Assembly (NCBI GenBank): GCA_020161065.1
Contig: JAIUPH010000011.1
Coordinates: 496,001-560,000, forward strand
Reading direction: 5' to 3'
Length of the DNA: 64,000 nucleotides
Source: Pseudomonadota bacterium
GTDB taxonomy: Bacteria; Pseudomonadota; Gammaproteobacteria; Burkholderiales; Burkholderiaceae_C
In this document: positions 17,253-25,025 of the stretch, piece by piece
Layout of the letters: every line of letters begins with the position of its first letter
How positions within the stretch are numbered: the stretch's first letter is position 1
Notes under the pieces: model-generated
What the model was told of the DNA's origin: nothing
The model's database searches: none
What the model saw: the letters and a program-made list of their open reading frames with translations, nothing else
Position numbers and translations under genes: made by a program

Positions 17253-18518
17253 ATGAGCGAGCGCTATCGCGCCACCTACCTGATCGAGACGCCGCTGGAC
17301 CCCGCGAAGGTCGCCGAGGTGATGGCCGGCGAACAGTCGTGCGGCACCTTCACGCGCGTCGAGGGCGAGACCGACGCGCTGCGCGAACGCGCGCGCGCCA
17401 CCGTCGTGCGCATCGACGAACTCGGCAGCGTCGATGCGCCCAGCCTGCCCAACGCCTGGCTCACGCGCCAGCGGCGCGGCGGCCCCTACCGGCGGGCGCG
17501 CGTGCAACTCGCCTTCCCGAGCGCCAACGTCGGCGCCAACCTCGCGACCTTGGCGGCGACCGTTGCGGGCAACCTCTACGACCTGGGCGAAGTGACCGGC
17601 CTGCGCCTGGAGCGGCTGGCGCTGCCGGCCGCCCATCGCCGCCGCTTCGAGCGGCCGCGCCAGGGCATCGTGGGCACACGCGCGGCCACCGGCGTCGCCG
17701 AAGGCGCGCTGGTGGGAACGATCCTCAAGCCCAACGTCGGCCTGTCCGCTGCCGACACGGCCGCGCTGGTGGCGCGGCTGTGCGCCGCGGGCGTCGACTT
17801 CATCAAGGACGACGAGGTCTGTGCCGACCCGGCGCACGCCCCGCTGGCCGAGCGCGTGCCGGCGGTGATGGCCGTCGTGCGCGCGCACCGCGAGCGCACC
17901 GGCAAGCCCGTGATGGTGGCCTTCAACGTCAGCGACGAGACCGACGCGATGCGGCGCCACGCCGACCTGATCGAGCGCGAAGGCGGCAGCTGCGCGATGG
18001 TCAGCCTCAACTGGTGCGGCTTGTCCGCGGTGCAGACGCTGCGCCGCCACACGCCGCTGGCGCTGCACGGCCATCGCAACGGGTTCGGTGCGCTGGCGCG
18101 CCACCCGCTGCTGGGCATGGGCTTCCAGGCCTACCAGACGCTGTGGCGGCTGTCCGGCGTCGACCATTTGCACGTGCACGGGCTGCAGGGCAAGTTCTCG
18201 CAGGCGGACGATGAAGTCGTCGAGTCGGCGCGCGACTGCTACACGCCGCTGGCCGAGGGCATCGACGACGCGGTGATGCCGGCGTTCTCGTCGGGTCAGT
18301 GGGCCGGCACCGTGCCCATCACCTGGCAGGCGGTCGGCCGCGACGACCTGCTGTTCATGGCCGGCGGCGGCATCCTCGCGCACCCGGGCGGCCCGGCCGC
18401 GGGCGTCACCAGCATCCGCCAGGCCTGGGCCGCCGCGCGCGCCGGCCACCGCCTCGACGACGCGGCGCGCGACGCGCCCGAGCTGGCCGCGGCGCTGCGC
18501 TTCTTCGGCAAGGCGTGA
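17253..18518 (+). CDS. RuBisCO-like protein, probable OiaX-type sugar-acid enzyme
   Basis: A 421-residue member of the RuBisCO large-subunit family that is not a CO2-fixing enzyme. Visible motifs are LKPNVGLS (K159; a Lys two residues later in true RuBisCO is Asn161 here), DFIKDDE (carbamylation Lys K185, metal ligands D187 and E188), HGHRNG, LHVHGLQGKFSQ (loop-6 Lys), a SSGQW phosphate-loop Ser, and GGGILAHPGGP. No small subunit or phosphoribulokinase lies nearby. The next gene is a DUF1537 kinase. That pair is known for 3-oxoisoapionate kinase (OiaK) and the RuBisCO-like OiaX, which splits 3-oxoisoapionate 4-phosphate to 3-phosphoglycerate and glycolate. Assignment to that exact reaction is inference. 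ATG at 17253 is preferred to a GTG six bases earlier. Confidence 0.88.
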   Translation: MSERYRATYLIETPLDPAKVAEVMAGEQSCGTFTRVEGETDALRERARATVVRIDELGSVDAPSLPNAWLTRQRRGGPYRRARVQLAFPSANVGANLATLAATVAGNLYDLGEVTGLRLERLALPAAHRRRFERPRQGIVGTRAATGVAEGALVGTILKPNVGLSAADTAALVARLCAAGVDFIKDDEVCADPAHAPLAERVPAVMAVVRAHRERTGKPVMVAFNVSDETDAMRRHADLIEREGGSCAMVSLNWCGLSAVQTLRRHTPLALHGHRNGFGALARHPLLGMGFQAYQTLWRLSGVDHLHVHGLQGKFSQADDEVVESARDCYTPLAEGIDDAVMPAFSSGQWAGTVPITWQAVGRDDLLFMAGGGILAHPGGPAAGVTSIRQAWAAARAGHRLDDAARDAPELAAALRFFGKA

Positions 18519-18525
18519 TCGGGCG

Positions 18526-19872
18526 ATGAACGCGTCGCCCGCGCTGCTGTACTACGGCGACGACTTCACCGGGGCGACCGACGCGCTGGCCACCGCCAGG
18601 CGCGCCGGGCTGCGCAGCCTGCTGCTGCTCGAAGTGCCGGACGAGGCGCGCCTGCGGTCGATCGGCGAGCACGACTGCCTGGGCATCGCGGGCTCGGCGC
18701 GCTCGATGACGCCGGCCGAGATGCGCGACGAACTGGCGCCGGTGGCCGCGCTGGCGCGCCGCCTGCGCCCGCGCGTGCTGCACTACAAGACCTGCTCGAC
18801 CTTCGACAGCGCGCCCGCCGTCGGCAACATCGGCGAGGCGGTGCGCGTGTTGCAGCCCGCCACCGGCAACGATGCCCTCGCCATCGTCGGCGGCCAGCCG
18901 AACCTCGGCCGCTACTGCCTCTTCGGGCATCTGTTCGCGGCCGCGGGCACCGGCGGCAACGTGTTCCGGCTCGACCGCCATCCGACGATGAGCCGTCATC
19001 CGGTGACGCCCATGTACGAGTCGGACCTGCGCGCGCATCTTGCCGCGCAGCAACTGCGCAACATCGGCCTCGTGCCGTGGACGCTGTATGCCGCCGGCGA
19101 CGCCGCGCTCGCCGCGCATGCGCGGGCCGAGCGCGACGCCGGCCGGCCGATGCTGCTGTGGGACGTTGCCGAGCCGGCCCATCTGCTGGCCCTCGGACGC
19201 CGGCTGCTGGCCGAGTCGGCCGCGTCGGCCGAGACTGCCGGGTCTGCCGAGTCGGCTGATCGCGGCCTGCTCGCGGTCGGCCCGAGCAGCGTCACCGAGG
19301 CCGTTGCCGGCGCGCTGCGCGGGACCGCCAGCGCTTGCATCGACGCGCCCGGCGGCATCGCGGCCGCGAACGGCCCCGTGCTCGCGCTGGCCGGCAGCTT
19401 GTCGCCGATCACCGCGCGCCAGGTGGCCGGCGCCCGGTCGTTCGATGTCGTGCGACTGGATGCCGAACGCCTCGTCGAGGCCGACGGCGGCTACCGAAGC
19501 GGTGCGGCGCGCGACCTCGCGGCGCGGCTGGGCGCAGGACGGCATGCACTCGCCTGCACCGTGCCGCCCGGCGGCGCGCGCGCGCCGGTGGCTTCGCGCA
19601 CGCTGGCCCACGCGGGCGGGCTACTGCTCGCTGAAGTGCTGCAGCTCACGCCGGTCAAGCGCATCGGCGTCGCCGGCGGCGACACCTCGAGCCACGCCGT
19701 CCAGGCGCTCGACGCCTGGGGCCTGAGCTTCGCCGGGCTGGTCGCGCCCGGCGCGCCGTTGTGCACGCTGCGCAGCGCGTCACCCGTGCTGGATGGCGTG
19801 CAGTTGATGCTCAAGGGCGGCCAGATGGGCGGCGACGACATCTTCGAGCGATTGGTCGCCGGCACGAAGTAG
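18526..19872 (+). CDS. DUF1537 four-carbon acid-sugar kinase family protein (OiaK-like)
   Basis: A 448-residue sugar-acid kinase. The N-terminal domain has YYGDDFTGATDALATARRAG and HYKTCSTFDSAP, the family substrate-binding signatures. The C-terminal nucleotide domain has VAGGDTSSHAVQ and LKGGQMGGDDIFE near the end. An Ala/Ser/Glu-rich stretch around residue 230 is a flexible linker. Family members (OtnK, DtnK, OiaK) phosphorylate 3-oxo sugar acids before C-C cleavage. Immediate placement after the RuBisCO-like gene matches the OiaK-OiaX arrangement, so 3-oxoisoapionate or a close analogue is the best substrate guess. It is the last plus-strand gene of the operon; the next genes are convergent. 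Confidence 0.9.
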   Translation: MNASPALLYYGDDFTGATDALATARRAGLRSLLLLEVPDEARLRSIGEHDCLGIAGSARSMTPAEMRDELAPVAALARRLRPRVLHYKTCSTFDSAPAVGNIGEAVRVLQPATGNDALAIVGGQPNLGRYCLFGHLFAAAGTGGNVFRLDRHPTMSRHPVTPMYESDLRAHLAAQQLRNIGLVPWTLYAAGDAALAAHARAERDAGRPMLLWDVAEPAHLLALGRRLLAESAASAETAGSAESADRGLLAVGPSSVTEAVAGALRGTASACIDAPGGIAAANGPVLALAGSLSPITARQVAGARSFDVVRLDAERLVEADGGYRSGAARDLAARLGAGRHALACTVPPGGARAPVASRTLAHAGGLLLAEVLQLTPVKRIGVAGGDTSSHAVQALDAWGLSFAGLVAPGAPLCTLRSASPVLDGVQLMLKGGQMGGDDIFERLVAGTK

Positions 19873-19983
19873 TGGCAAGCCTGGCGCTGCGCGAGTGTCA
19901 AGCCGCCGGTGACCGCCGCGCCGTGAGCCCAGTGCGAAAGCATGCGGCGAACCGGCCCTGGCGCGCCATGGCGGGCGCGGCGA

Positions 19984-20913
19984 TCACATGCGTCGGGCCA
20001 GCCGCGCGAAAAGCCGTTCGGCGTTGCCGCGGTCGATGGCGTGCCGCTGCATCGGGTCCAGTGCAAACCGGTCCAGCAGGCCGGTGAAGTGCAGCGAGCG
20101 CGCCTTGGGGGCATACGGCCAATCGCTGCCGAAGGTGATCCTCGCCGGGTCGGCGAACGCCAGCAGCGACGGCAGCGCGTACGGGCTGCTCGTCAGCGCG
20201 GTGTCGAACCAGTAGCGCCGCAGCCGCGCAATGCCGGTTTCGATGCTGCCGTCCGGTGCGCAAATGCGCGCGATGCGCTCCGCTGCATAGGGCACGAAGC
20301 CGCCGCCGTGCGACAGGATGATCTTCAGATCCGGATAGCGGTCCAGCCAGCCGGCGCGCGCCATGTTGATCGCCGCGCGCGTGGTGTCGAGCAGGAAGTC
20401 GGCCGCGAACGGCGGGATGCCCGGCAGCGGTGGCGCCGGCAGTTCCGACGGGTGCACGAAGATCACCGCCTGGCGCCGGTTCAGCTCCGCCATCAGCGGT
20501 TCAATCGTCGCATCGCCCAGGTAGGTGCCGCGAACGTTGGTCAGCAGCACCACGCCGTCGGCCTTCAGCGTGTCGAAGGCGTACGAGAGTTCGGCCAGCG
20601 CCCCGTCGATGTCCGGCAGCGTCAGGGTGGCGAAGAAGCCGAAGCGACCGGGATGCTGGGAGACCACGGCGGCGGCGAACTCGTTGACCTCGCGCGCGAC
20701 GCGGCGTGCCTGGGCATCGTCCCCAAGGTGCACGCCTGGCGTCGAGACCGAGAGGATGCCTGCGTCGATGCCACCCGCCTCCATCAATTCGAGCGCGCCT
20801 TCGGCGCTCCACTGCGGGATCGGCAGACCGCCGGCCGTGATGCCGTGCCGTTCAAGCCACGTTGCGTAGGCCGGCGGAACGATGTGCTGGTGCGTATCGA
20901 TGCGTGCGTGCAT
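19984..20913 (-). CDS. Amidohydrolase-family TIM-barrel protein (ACMSD-like)
   Basis: A 309-residue metal-dependent hydrolase/decarboxylase of the amidohydrolase-2 group. Metal motifs are present: DTHQH near the start, IFVHPSE in the middle, LSHGGGFVPY, and GSDWPYAP near the C-terminus. Relatives include aminocarboxymuconate-semialdehyde decarboxylase and several sugar lactonases, so either decarboxylation or lactone hydrolysis is possible. ATG at 20913, directly before ARIDTHQH, is chosen over an open extension of 33 residues without family character. It is downstream of a Bug-type binding protein (start separated by 16 bases from that gene's stop) and convergent with the RuBisCO-like/DUF1537 operon. 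Confidence 0.85.
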   Translation of the reverse strand: MHARIDTHQHIVPPAYATWLERHGITAGGLPIPQWSAEGALELMEAGGIDAGILSVSTPGVHLGDDAQARRVAREVNEFAAAVVSQHPGRFGFFATLTLPDIDGALAELSYAFDTLKADGVVLLTNVRGTYLGDATIEPLMAELNRRQAVIFVHPSELPAPPLPGIPPFAADFLLDTTRAAINMARAGWLDRYPDLKIILSHGGGFVPYAAERIARICAPDGSIETGIARLRRYWFDTALTSSPYALPSLLAFADPARITFGSDWPYAPKARSLHFTGLLDRFALDPMQRHAIDRGNAERLFARLARRM

Positions 20914-20929
20914 GGCAAGTCCTGCGTCT

Positions 20930-21907
20930 CTACTCTGGTTGCAGGCCGGCGCGTTCGGCCGCGCTGGCCCATAGCTTCTTCTCGCGGGCGAGGAACGCGC
21001 GCGCATCGGCAACGCTGCCGCCCACCGGGTAGTTCTGGGTGGTCTGCAGCTTCTGCACCAGCGCCGGCGATTGCAGGGCCTTGCCGACCGCGGCGTTGAG
21101 CGCCTGCACGCGTGCTGCCGGCGTGCCCTTCCCGGCGAAGAGCATGAACCAGCCCGTCAATTCGAGACCACGCACGGTGTCCTTGGCCAGCGGCAGGTTC
21201 TCCAGCCCTGGCAAGACCTTGGTCGACGTGACCGCAAGCGCCTTGAGGCGGCCCGACTTGACCAGCGGCAGCAGCGGCGCAATGCCGTCGACCGAGACGA
21301 CCGAGTCACCGCCGACGACGGCCTGGATGGCCTGGCCGCTGCCGCTCATCGGCACGTTGTTGAACTGCACGCCGGCCATCTGCCCGAGCAGCACGCCGGC
21401 CAGATGCGGAATCGATCCCCGCGAGGTGCTGCCGAGCGCCACCGAGTCGGGCCTGGCCTTGGCCATCGCGATCGCCTCGGCCAGTGTGTGGGGACCCTTG
21501 GCCGCACTGGCCACGAACAGCATCGGCGTCTCGGCGACAACGGCCACCGGTTCGAAGTCGGATGCGAGGTCGTACTTCGCCGCGCGGTAGGTGAGCGGCG
21601 TGATCGTCGCCACCGCGGCGTGCGCGAACAGCAGCGTGTTCGACCCGCTGGCGGCGGCCGTTTTCGCCGCCATCACGGCGACGATGCCGCCGGCACCCGG
21701 CTTGTTGTCGATGATGATCGTCTGGCCCAGTTGCGGGCCCAGCTCGTCGGCGAGCAATCGTGCGGCGATGTCGGGCGCGCTGCCGGCGGGGGCCGGGACG
21801 ATCATCGTCAGCGGCCCCGGGTTTGGTGCCGCGGCCGCCACGCCGCCGGGCCCCAGCGCCAAGGCGAGCAGCGCGGCCGGCAGCCAGTGCCTGGCGGTAC
21901 GAAGCAT
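20930..21907 (-). CDS. Bug-family (TctC-like) tripartite tricarboxylate solute-binding protein
   Basis: A 325-residue periplasmic binding protein, a family greatly expanded in Burkholderiales. A signal peptide is clear (RTARHWLPAALLALALGPGG ... AAAAPNP). Bug motifs follow: PLTMIVPAPAGSAPDIAARLL, VVIDNKPGAGG-like TIIIDNKPGAGGIVA, a GSTSRGSIPHL loop, and YPVGGSVADARAFL near the end. ATG at 21907 has the strong site GAAGGAG; the extension upstream is not signal-like. No TctA/TctB membrane genes are adjacent, which is usual for orphan Bug proteins. It precedes the amidohydrolase in a two-gene unit and is divergent from a LysR gene. Its ligand is unknown. Confidence 0.92.
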   Translation of the reverse strand: MLRTARHWLPAALLALALGPGGVAAAAPNPGPLTMIVPAPAGSAPDIAARLLADELGPQLGQTIIIDNKPGAGGIVAVMAAKTAAASGSNTLLFAHAAVATITPLTYRAAKYDLASDFEPVAVVAETPMLFVASAAKGPHTLAEAIAMAKARPDSVALGSTSRGSIPHLAGVLLGQMAGVQFNNVPMSGSGQAIQAVVGGDSVVSVDGIAPLLPLVKSGRLKALAVTSTKVLPGLENLPLAKDTVRGLELTGWFMLFAGKGTPAARVQALNAAVGKALQSPALVQKLQTTQNYPVGGSVADARAFLAREKKLWASAAERAGLQPE

Positions 21908-21956
21908 GCGTGTCTCCTTCGTCGTCGAATCCTGAAGGCGCCAGCTTAGGCAAGAG

Positions 21957-21986
21957 GTCGTCTTTCGAATACGGCAAGAGACCGAC
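21957..21986. promoter_or_regulatory. Imperfect dyad between the Bug and LysR genes
   Basis: The 95-base divergent gap contains an imperfect inverted repeat of the form GTCGTCTT-N(11)-AAGAGACCGAC centred near 21970. LysR-type regulators usually bind such dyads between their own gene and the divergent target. The match is imperfect and no T-N11-A box stands out cleanly. Confidence 0.28.
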
Positions 21987-22002
21987 ATCTAAAATCCACG
22001 AC

Positions 22003-22917
22003 ATGGATATCAGGGCCATCGACCTGAACCTGCTGCCGGTGCTGGATGCGCTGCTGCGACATCGCAGCGCCACCCTCGCGGCGCGCGAGCTCGACATGAG
22101 CCAGTCGGCACTCAGCACGGCCCTGGGGCGACTGCGCAGCCTGCTCGGCGACCCGTTGTTCGTGCGCACCGGTCGCGGCCTGCACCCGACGGCACGGGCG
22201 AGTGCGCTGGCCGAGCCGGTGGCCGAGATCATCGAACGCGTGCGCGACCGCGTGCTGCAGAGCGAGTCATTCGAGCCGACGACGTCGACGCGCGAGTTCC
22301 GTATCGCGCATTCCGACGTCGGTGCCTACGTGATGTGGCCGCGGATCGTTCGCGCCGTCCATGCCCGGGCATCACGAGTACGGCTGGAGCTGCGCACGCC
22401 GCGCCAAGAAGACATCGCGCCCGCTCTGGGCGAAGGGCAGATCGACCTGGCGATCGGCAGCTTTCCGCGCCTGCCCGAATCGCTCTTCCAGCAACGGCTG
22501 TTCGACCGCAGCAACGTCGGTCTCGTCGCCAAGGGACACCGGCTCATCGGGCGCAGGCTGACCCTTCGTGCGTTCGCCGCGGTGCCGCAGATCGTCGTGC
22601 GTGGAACGTCGGGCATCCAGGAGCGGGTCGACGAACAACTGGCCCGGCATGGACTGCGCCGCGACGACTGCATCGAGCTGCCGTCCTACCTGATGATTCC
22701 CCCGCTGCTCGAGGTCGGGGGCCGTCTCGCCGTCCTGCCCGGGCAGCTCGCCGAGGCATTCGCACGGCACGGTCATTTCGTCGGTCTGGAACTTCCGTTC
22801 ACGCTGCCGCCGAGTGTCATTCGCATGCATTGGCATCGCCGCTTCAACGACGATGCGGGCAGCCGGTGGCTGCGCCAGGTCATTGCCGCCGAACTGCGTT
22901 CCGGACCAGGCGAGTGA
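22003..22917 (+). CDS. LysR-family transcriptional regulator (NodD-like branch)
   Basis: A 304-residue regulator. The first 65 residues are a LysR winged helix (IDLNLLPVLDALLRHRSATL, then AARELDMSQSALSTALGRLR), followed by a linker helix and a two-lobed effector domain (about 95-300) with IAHSDVGAYVMWPRI and LPSYLMIPPLLEVGGRLAVLP. The opening DLNLLxVLDAL pattern is typical of NodD/SyrM-type LysR proteins. It is divergent from the Bug protein-amidohydrolase pair and is the probable regulator of that pair. ATG at 22003 starts directly before the HTH; the longer frame upstream overlaps the divergent gene and is a shadow. Confidence 0.92.
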   Translation: MDIRAIDLNLLPVLDALLRHRSATLAARELDMSQSALSTALGRLRSLLGDPLFVRTGRGLHPTARASALAEPVAEIIERVRDRVLQSESFEPTTSTREFRIAHSDVGAYVMWPRIVRAVHARASRVRLELRTPRQEDIAPALGEGQIDLAIGSFPRLPESLFQQRLFDRSNVGLVAKGHRLIGRRLTLRAFAAVPQIVVRGTSGIQERVDEQLARHGLRRDDCIELPSYLMIPPLLEVGGRLAVLPGQLAEAFARHGHFVGLELPFTLPPSVIRMHWHRRFNDDAGSRWLRQVIAAELRSGPGE

Positions 22918-23113
22918 GCGTCGAGCTTGCGCTGCAGCACGCGTGAGGCCCGCTCCAAGGCTCCAAGGCCCGGTGCGTCTTTGGCGACATGCGTCTGCTC
23001 GGCCACCGCGCGACCATGGTTCGCACGGCATCGAAGAGACTGCCGCCGCTGCGCTGTGCTTCGGCGACGGCAGAATGGCCCGCTCGACGCCATTCACCCT
23101 GACAAGAGCCCGC

Positions 23114-23983
23114 ATGCGACAGACCACGCTGCCCGACGGCACCCCGCTGCCCGTGCTGGGCCTGGGCACCTGGCGGCTGGGCGAAGACGCGGGCAGGCGG
23201 CGGGACGAGATCCGCACCCTGCATGCCGCCATCGCGATGGGCTACCGGCTCATCGACACCGCCGAGATGTATGGCGACGGTGGCGCCGAGCAGGTGGTGG
23301 GGCAGGCCGTGGCCGATGCCGTGCGTGCCGGCGACGTGGACCGCGGGGCGCTGTACGTGGTCAGCAAGGTCTACCCGCACAACGCCAGCCGGCGCGGCAC
23401 GGTGGCGGCGTGCGAGCGCAGCCTGAAGCGCCTGGGGCTGGACCACATCGACCTGTACCTGCTGCACTGGCGCGGCAGCCACCCGCTGCAGGACACGGCG
23501 GCGGCCATGCAGGCGCTGGTGGCGGCCGGCAAGATCCGCCACTGGGGCGTCAGCAACTTCGACGTCGATGACCTGCAGGCATTGGCAGCGCTGCTGAACC
23601 AAGGTGAGCCCGGGGCCCCGGGCTGCGCCACCAACCAGGTGTATTACTCGCTGGGCGAGCGCGGCCCCGAGTTCAGCCTGCTGCCCTGGATGCGCGAACG
23701 GCAAATGCCGCTGATGGCCTACAGCCCCATCGACCAAGGTGCGCTGGCTGCCGATCCAGCACTGGCCGCGATCGCCCAGCCGCGTGGCCTGACGGCCGCC
23801 CAGGTGGCGCTGGCCTGGATCAGCAGCCAACCAGGCGTGCTGGCCATTGCCAAGGCGGGCACGCTGCAGCACTTGCAGCAGAACCTGGCAGCCAGCGCCG
23901 TCGAACTGGACGCCGCCGAGCGGCAGGCCATCGAGACGCGCTTTCCGCGGCCGCGGCGCAAGACGCCGCTGGCCATGATCTGA
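23114..23983 (+). CDS. Aldo/keto reductase
   Basis: A 289-residue NADPH-dependent oxidoreductase of the aldo/keto reductase family. The catalytic tetrad is visible as Asp and Tyr in IDTAEMYGDGG, Lys in VVSKVYP, and His in LLHWRG. GLGTWRLGE at the start and a C-terminal cofactor segment (AIAKAGTLQHLQQNL) complete the fold. The C-terminus FPRPRRKTPLAMI resembles 2,5-diketogluconate reductase-like members. ATG at 23114 is immediately before RQTTLPDGTPLPVLG; an open frame 100 codons upstream overlaps the LysR gene and is not used. It stands alone, about 200 bases after the LysR gene, in a gap where nothing else is seen. Substrate unknown. Confidence 0.92.
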   Translation: MRQTTLPDGTPLPVLGLGTWRLGEDAGRRRDEIRTLHAAIAMGYRLIDTAEMYGDGGAEQVVGQAVADAVRAGDVDRGALYVVSKVYPHNASRRGTVAACERSLKRLGLDHIDLYLLHWRGSHPLQDTAAAMQALVAAGKIRHWGVSNFDVDDLQALAALLNQGEPGAPGCATNQVYYSLGERGPEFSLLPWMRERQMPLMAYSPIDQGALAADPALAAIAQPRGLTAAQVALAWISSQPGVLAIAKAGTLQHLQQNLAASAVELDAAERQAIETRFPRPRRKTPLAMI

Positions 23984-24044
23984 GGGGCTTGAAGCTGCGC
24001 CTGCTCGAGCCTGCAGGCCAGGCCCACGACGACCGCTGCCGAGT

Positions 24045-24680
24045 TCAGGCGATGAGGGCTCGCGCGCCGGGGGAGGCGCCGTCGGATTTGCGCCAGACGA
24101 GCGTGAAGTTGTTGGCCGGCATCGGCACGGCCTCCTCCAGCGAAAGGCCTGCATCGGCGGCGACTTCCGCCACCTGGTCGATGTCGCGCACGCCCCAGAG
24201 CGGATTCCTTGCGCGCAGGCTCGCGTCGAACGCTTCGTTGCTCTGCGACGTATGCGCGCCGCCGCGCAGGTAGGGGCCGTAGGTCACCAGCACGCCGCCG
24301 GCGGGCAGGATGCTGCCGGCGCCCGCCATCAGCGCGAGCGTGGCTTCCCATGGCGAGATGTGGATCACGTTGATGCACACGACGGCATCGGCCGCGGTCA
24401 CGGGCCAGAGGCACTTCGTGACGTCGATGGCCAGGGGCGGCCTGACGTTCGACCGCATGCCTGCGGCCGCCCAGGCCTCGATGGACGCATGCCGCTCCAC
24501 GTCCATTTCGCTGGGCTGGAAAACGAGGGCCGGCAAAGCCTTGGCGAAGTGCGCCACGTGCTGCCCGGTGCCGCTGCCAATCTCGAGCACGAGGCCGCGT
24601 GGCGGCAATACGCGCGCGAGCACCTCGAGGATCGCTTGCTTGTTGCGCTCGGCCGAGGGAGCGGTTTCGCGTGCGTCCAT
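24045..24680 (-). CDS. DUF938 family SAM-dependent methyltransferase-like protein
   Basis: A 211-residue protein of the DUF938 family. The SAM-binding motif I is VLEIGSGTGQHVAHFA (about residues 29-44), followed by VFQPSEMD (acidic post-motif), DAVVCINVIHISPW (motif IV region), and a C-terminal PANNFTLVWRK that is characteristic of the family. The substrate of this family is not established. The chosen ATG at 24680 begins MDARETAPSAERNK; a 25-residue basic extension upstream is not conserved in character. Convergent with the aldo/keto reductase gene. Its promoter side faces the left end of the integrated element. Confidence 0.87.
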   Translation of the reverse strand: MDARETAPSAERNKQAILEVLARVLPPRGLVLEIGSGTGQHVAHFAKALPALVFQPSEMDVERHASIEAWAAAGMRSNVRPPLAIDVTKCLWPVTAADAVVCINVIHISPWEATLALMAGAGSILPAGGVLVTYGPYLRGGAHTSQSNEAFDASLRARNPLWGVRDIDQVAEVAADAGLSLEEAVPMPANNFTLVWRKSDGASPGARALIA

Positions 24681-24824
24681 GCGGCGATGGTAGGCGGTCT
24701 GCAGTCGTGCCCGCCGCCTCGATCGCCCTGTCGGCTGCCCGCCGCTGCGTGCCAACGGGCCGGGCCGACGACAACAAGCGAGCTATCGTCCGGTACCACC
24801 GGTGCGCACAAATGAAAACGCAAC

Positions 24825-24855
24825 GCCGAGGCCTCGGCCTCGGCCTCGGCCTCGG
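24825..24855 (-). terminator. CCTCGG tandem repeat and hairpin, likely original tRNA-Val terminator
   Basis: Four tandem CCTCGG units (24832-24855) adjoin GCCGAGGCCTCGGC (24825-24838). Read on the minus strand, GCCGAGGC and GCCTCGGC can pair around a 4-base loop, followed by a T-rich stretch (GTTGCGTTTTCATTT). It lies just outside attL, so before integration it would have followed the tRNA-Val gene. Terminator function is inferred. Confidence 0.5.
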
Positions 24856-24866
24856 CCGCGGGCTGA

Positions 24867-24916
24867 TTGGTGGGCAGTGCAGGGTTCGAACCTGCGACCC
24901 CTGCCGTGTGAAGGCA
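24867..24916. repeat. attL: 50-bp copy of the tRNA-Val 3' half
   Basis: A perfect 50-base direct repeat of 35636-35685. It contains the T-arm, acceptor 3' strand, CCA and part of the anticodon arm of tRNA-Val(CAC), minus strand, but not the 5' half, so it is not a functional tRNA. It is the chromosomal tRNA end displaced by integration. AT-richer sequence follows on the element side, as is usual for attP arms. Confidence 0.95.
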
Positions 24917-25000
24917 TCGTATATTTGTTTTCGGCTGTTCGTCGATGTCCGATTTACCTATGAAGATGGTTCGCGGGGACGCTAGAATGTTCGCCTAGGT

Positions 25001-25020
25001 TTTCCCCACTTTTCCCCACT
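25001..25020. repeat. Tandem TTTCCCCACT pair near attL
   Basis: Two adjacent copies of the decamer TTTCCCCACT lie between attL and the integrase ATG. Closely related TTTCCCCAC and ATTCCCCAC, in the same orientation, occur near attR (35561-35580). Such paired short repeats at both ends are expected of integrase arm-type binding sites; function is inferred. Confidence 0.55.
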
Positions 25021-25025
25021 CGTTC

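Noticed and set aside
17253-18518. Genuine CO2-fixing RuBisCO large subunit
   Set aside because: Catalytic Lys of the KPK motif is Asn, the protein is short, and there is no small subunit or phosphoribulokinase; the neighbours are a TRAP transporter and a sugar-acid kinase.
24867-24916. Second tRNA-Val gene
   Set aside because: Only the 3' half is present; sequence diverges after the anticodon arm, so it is an attL remnant.
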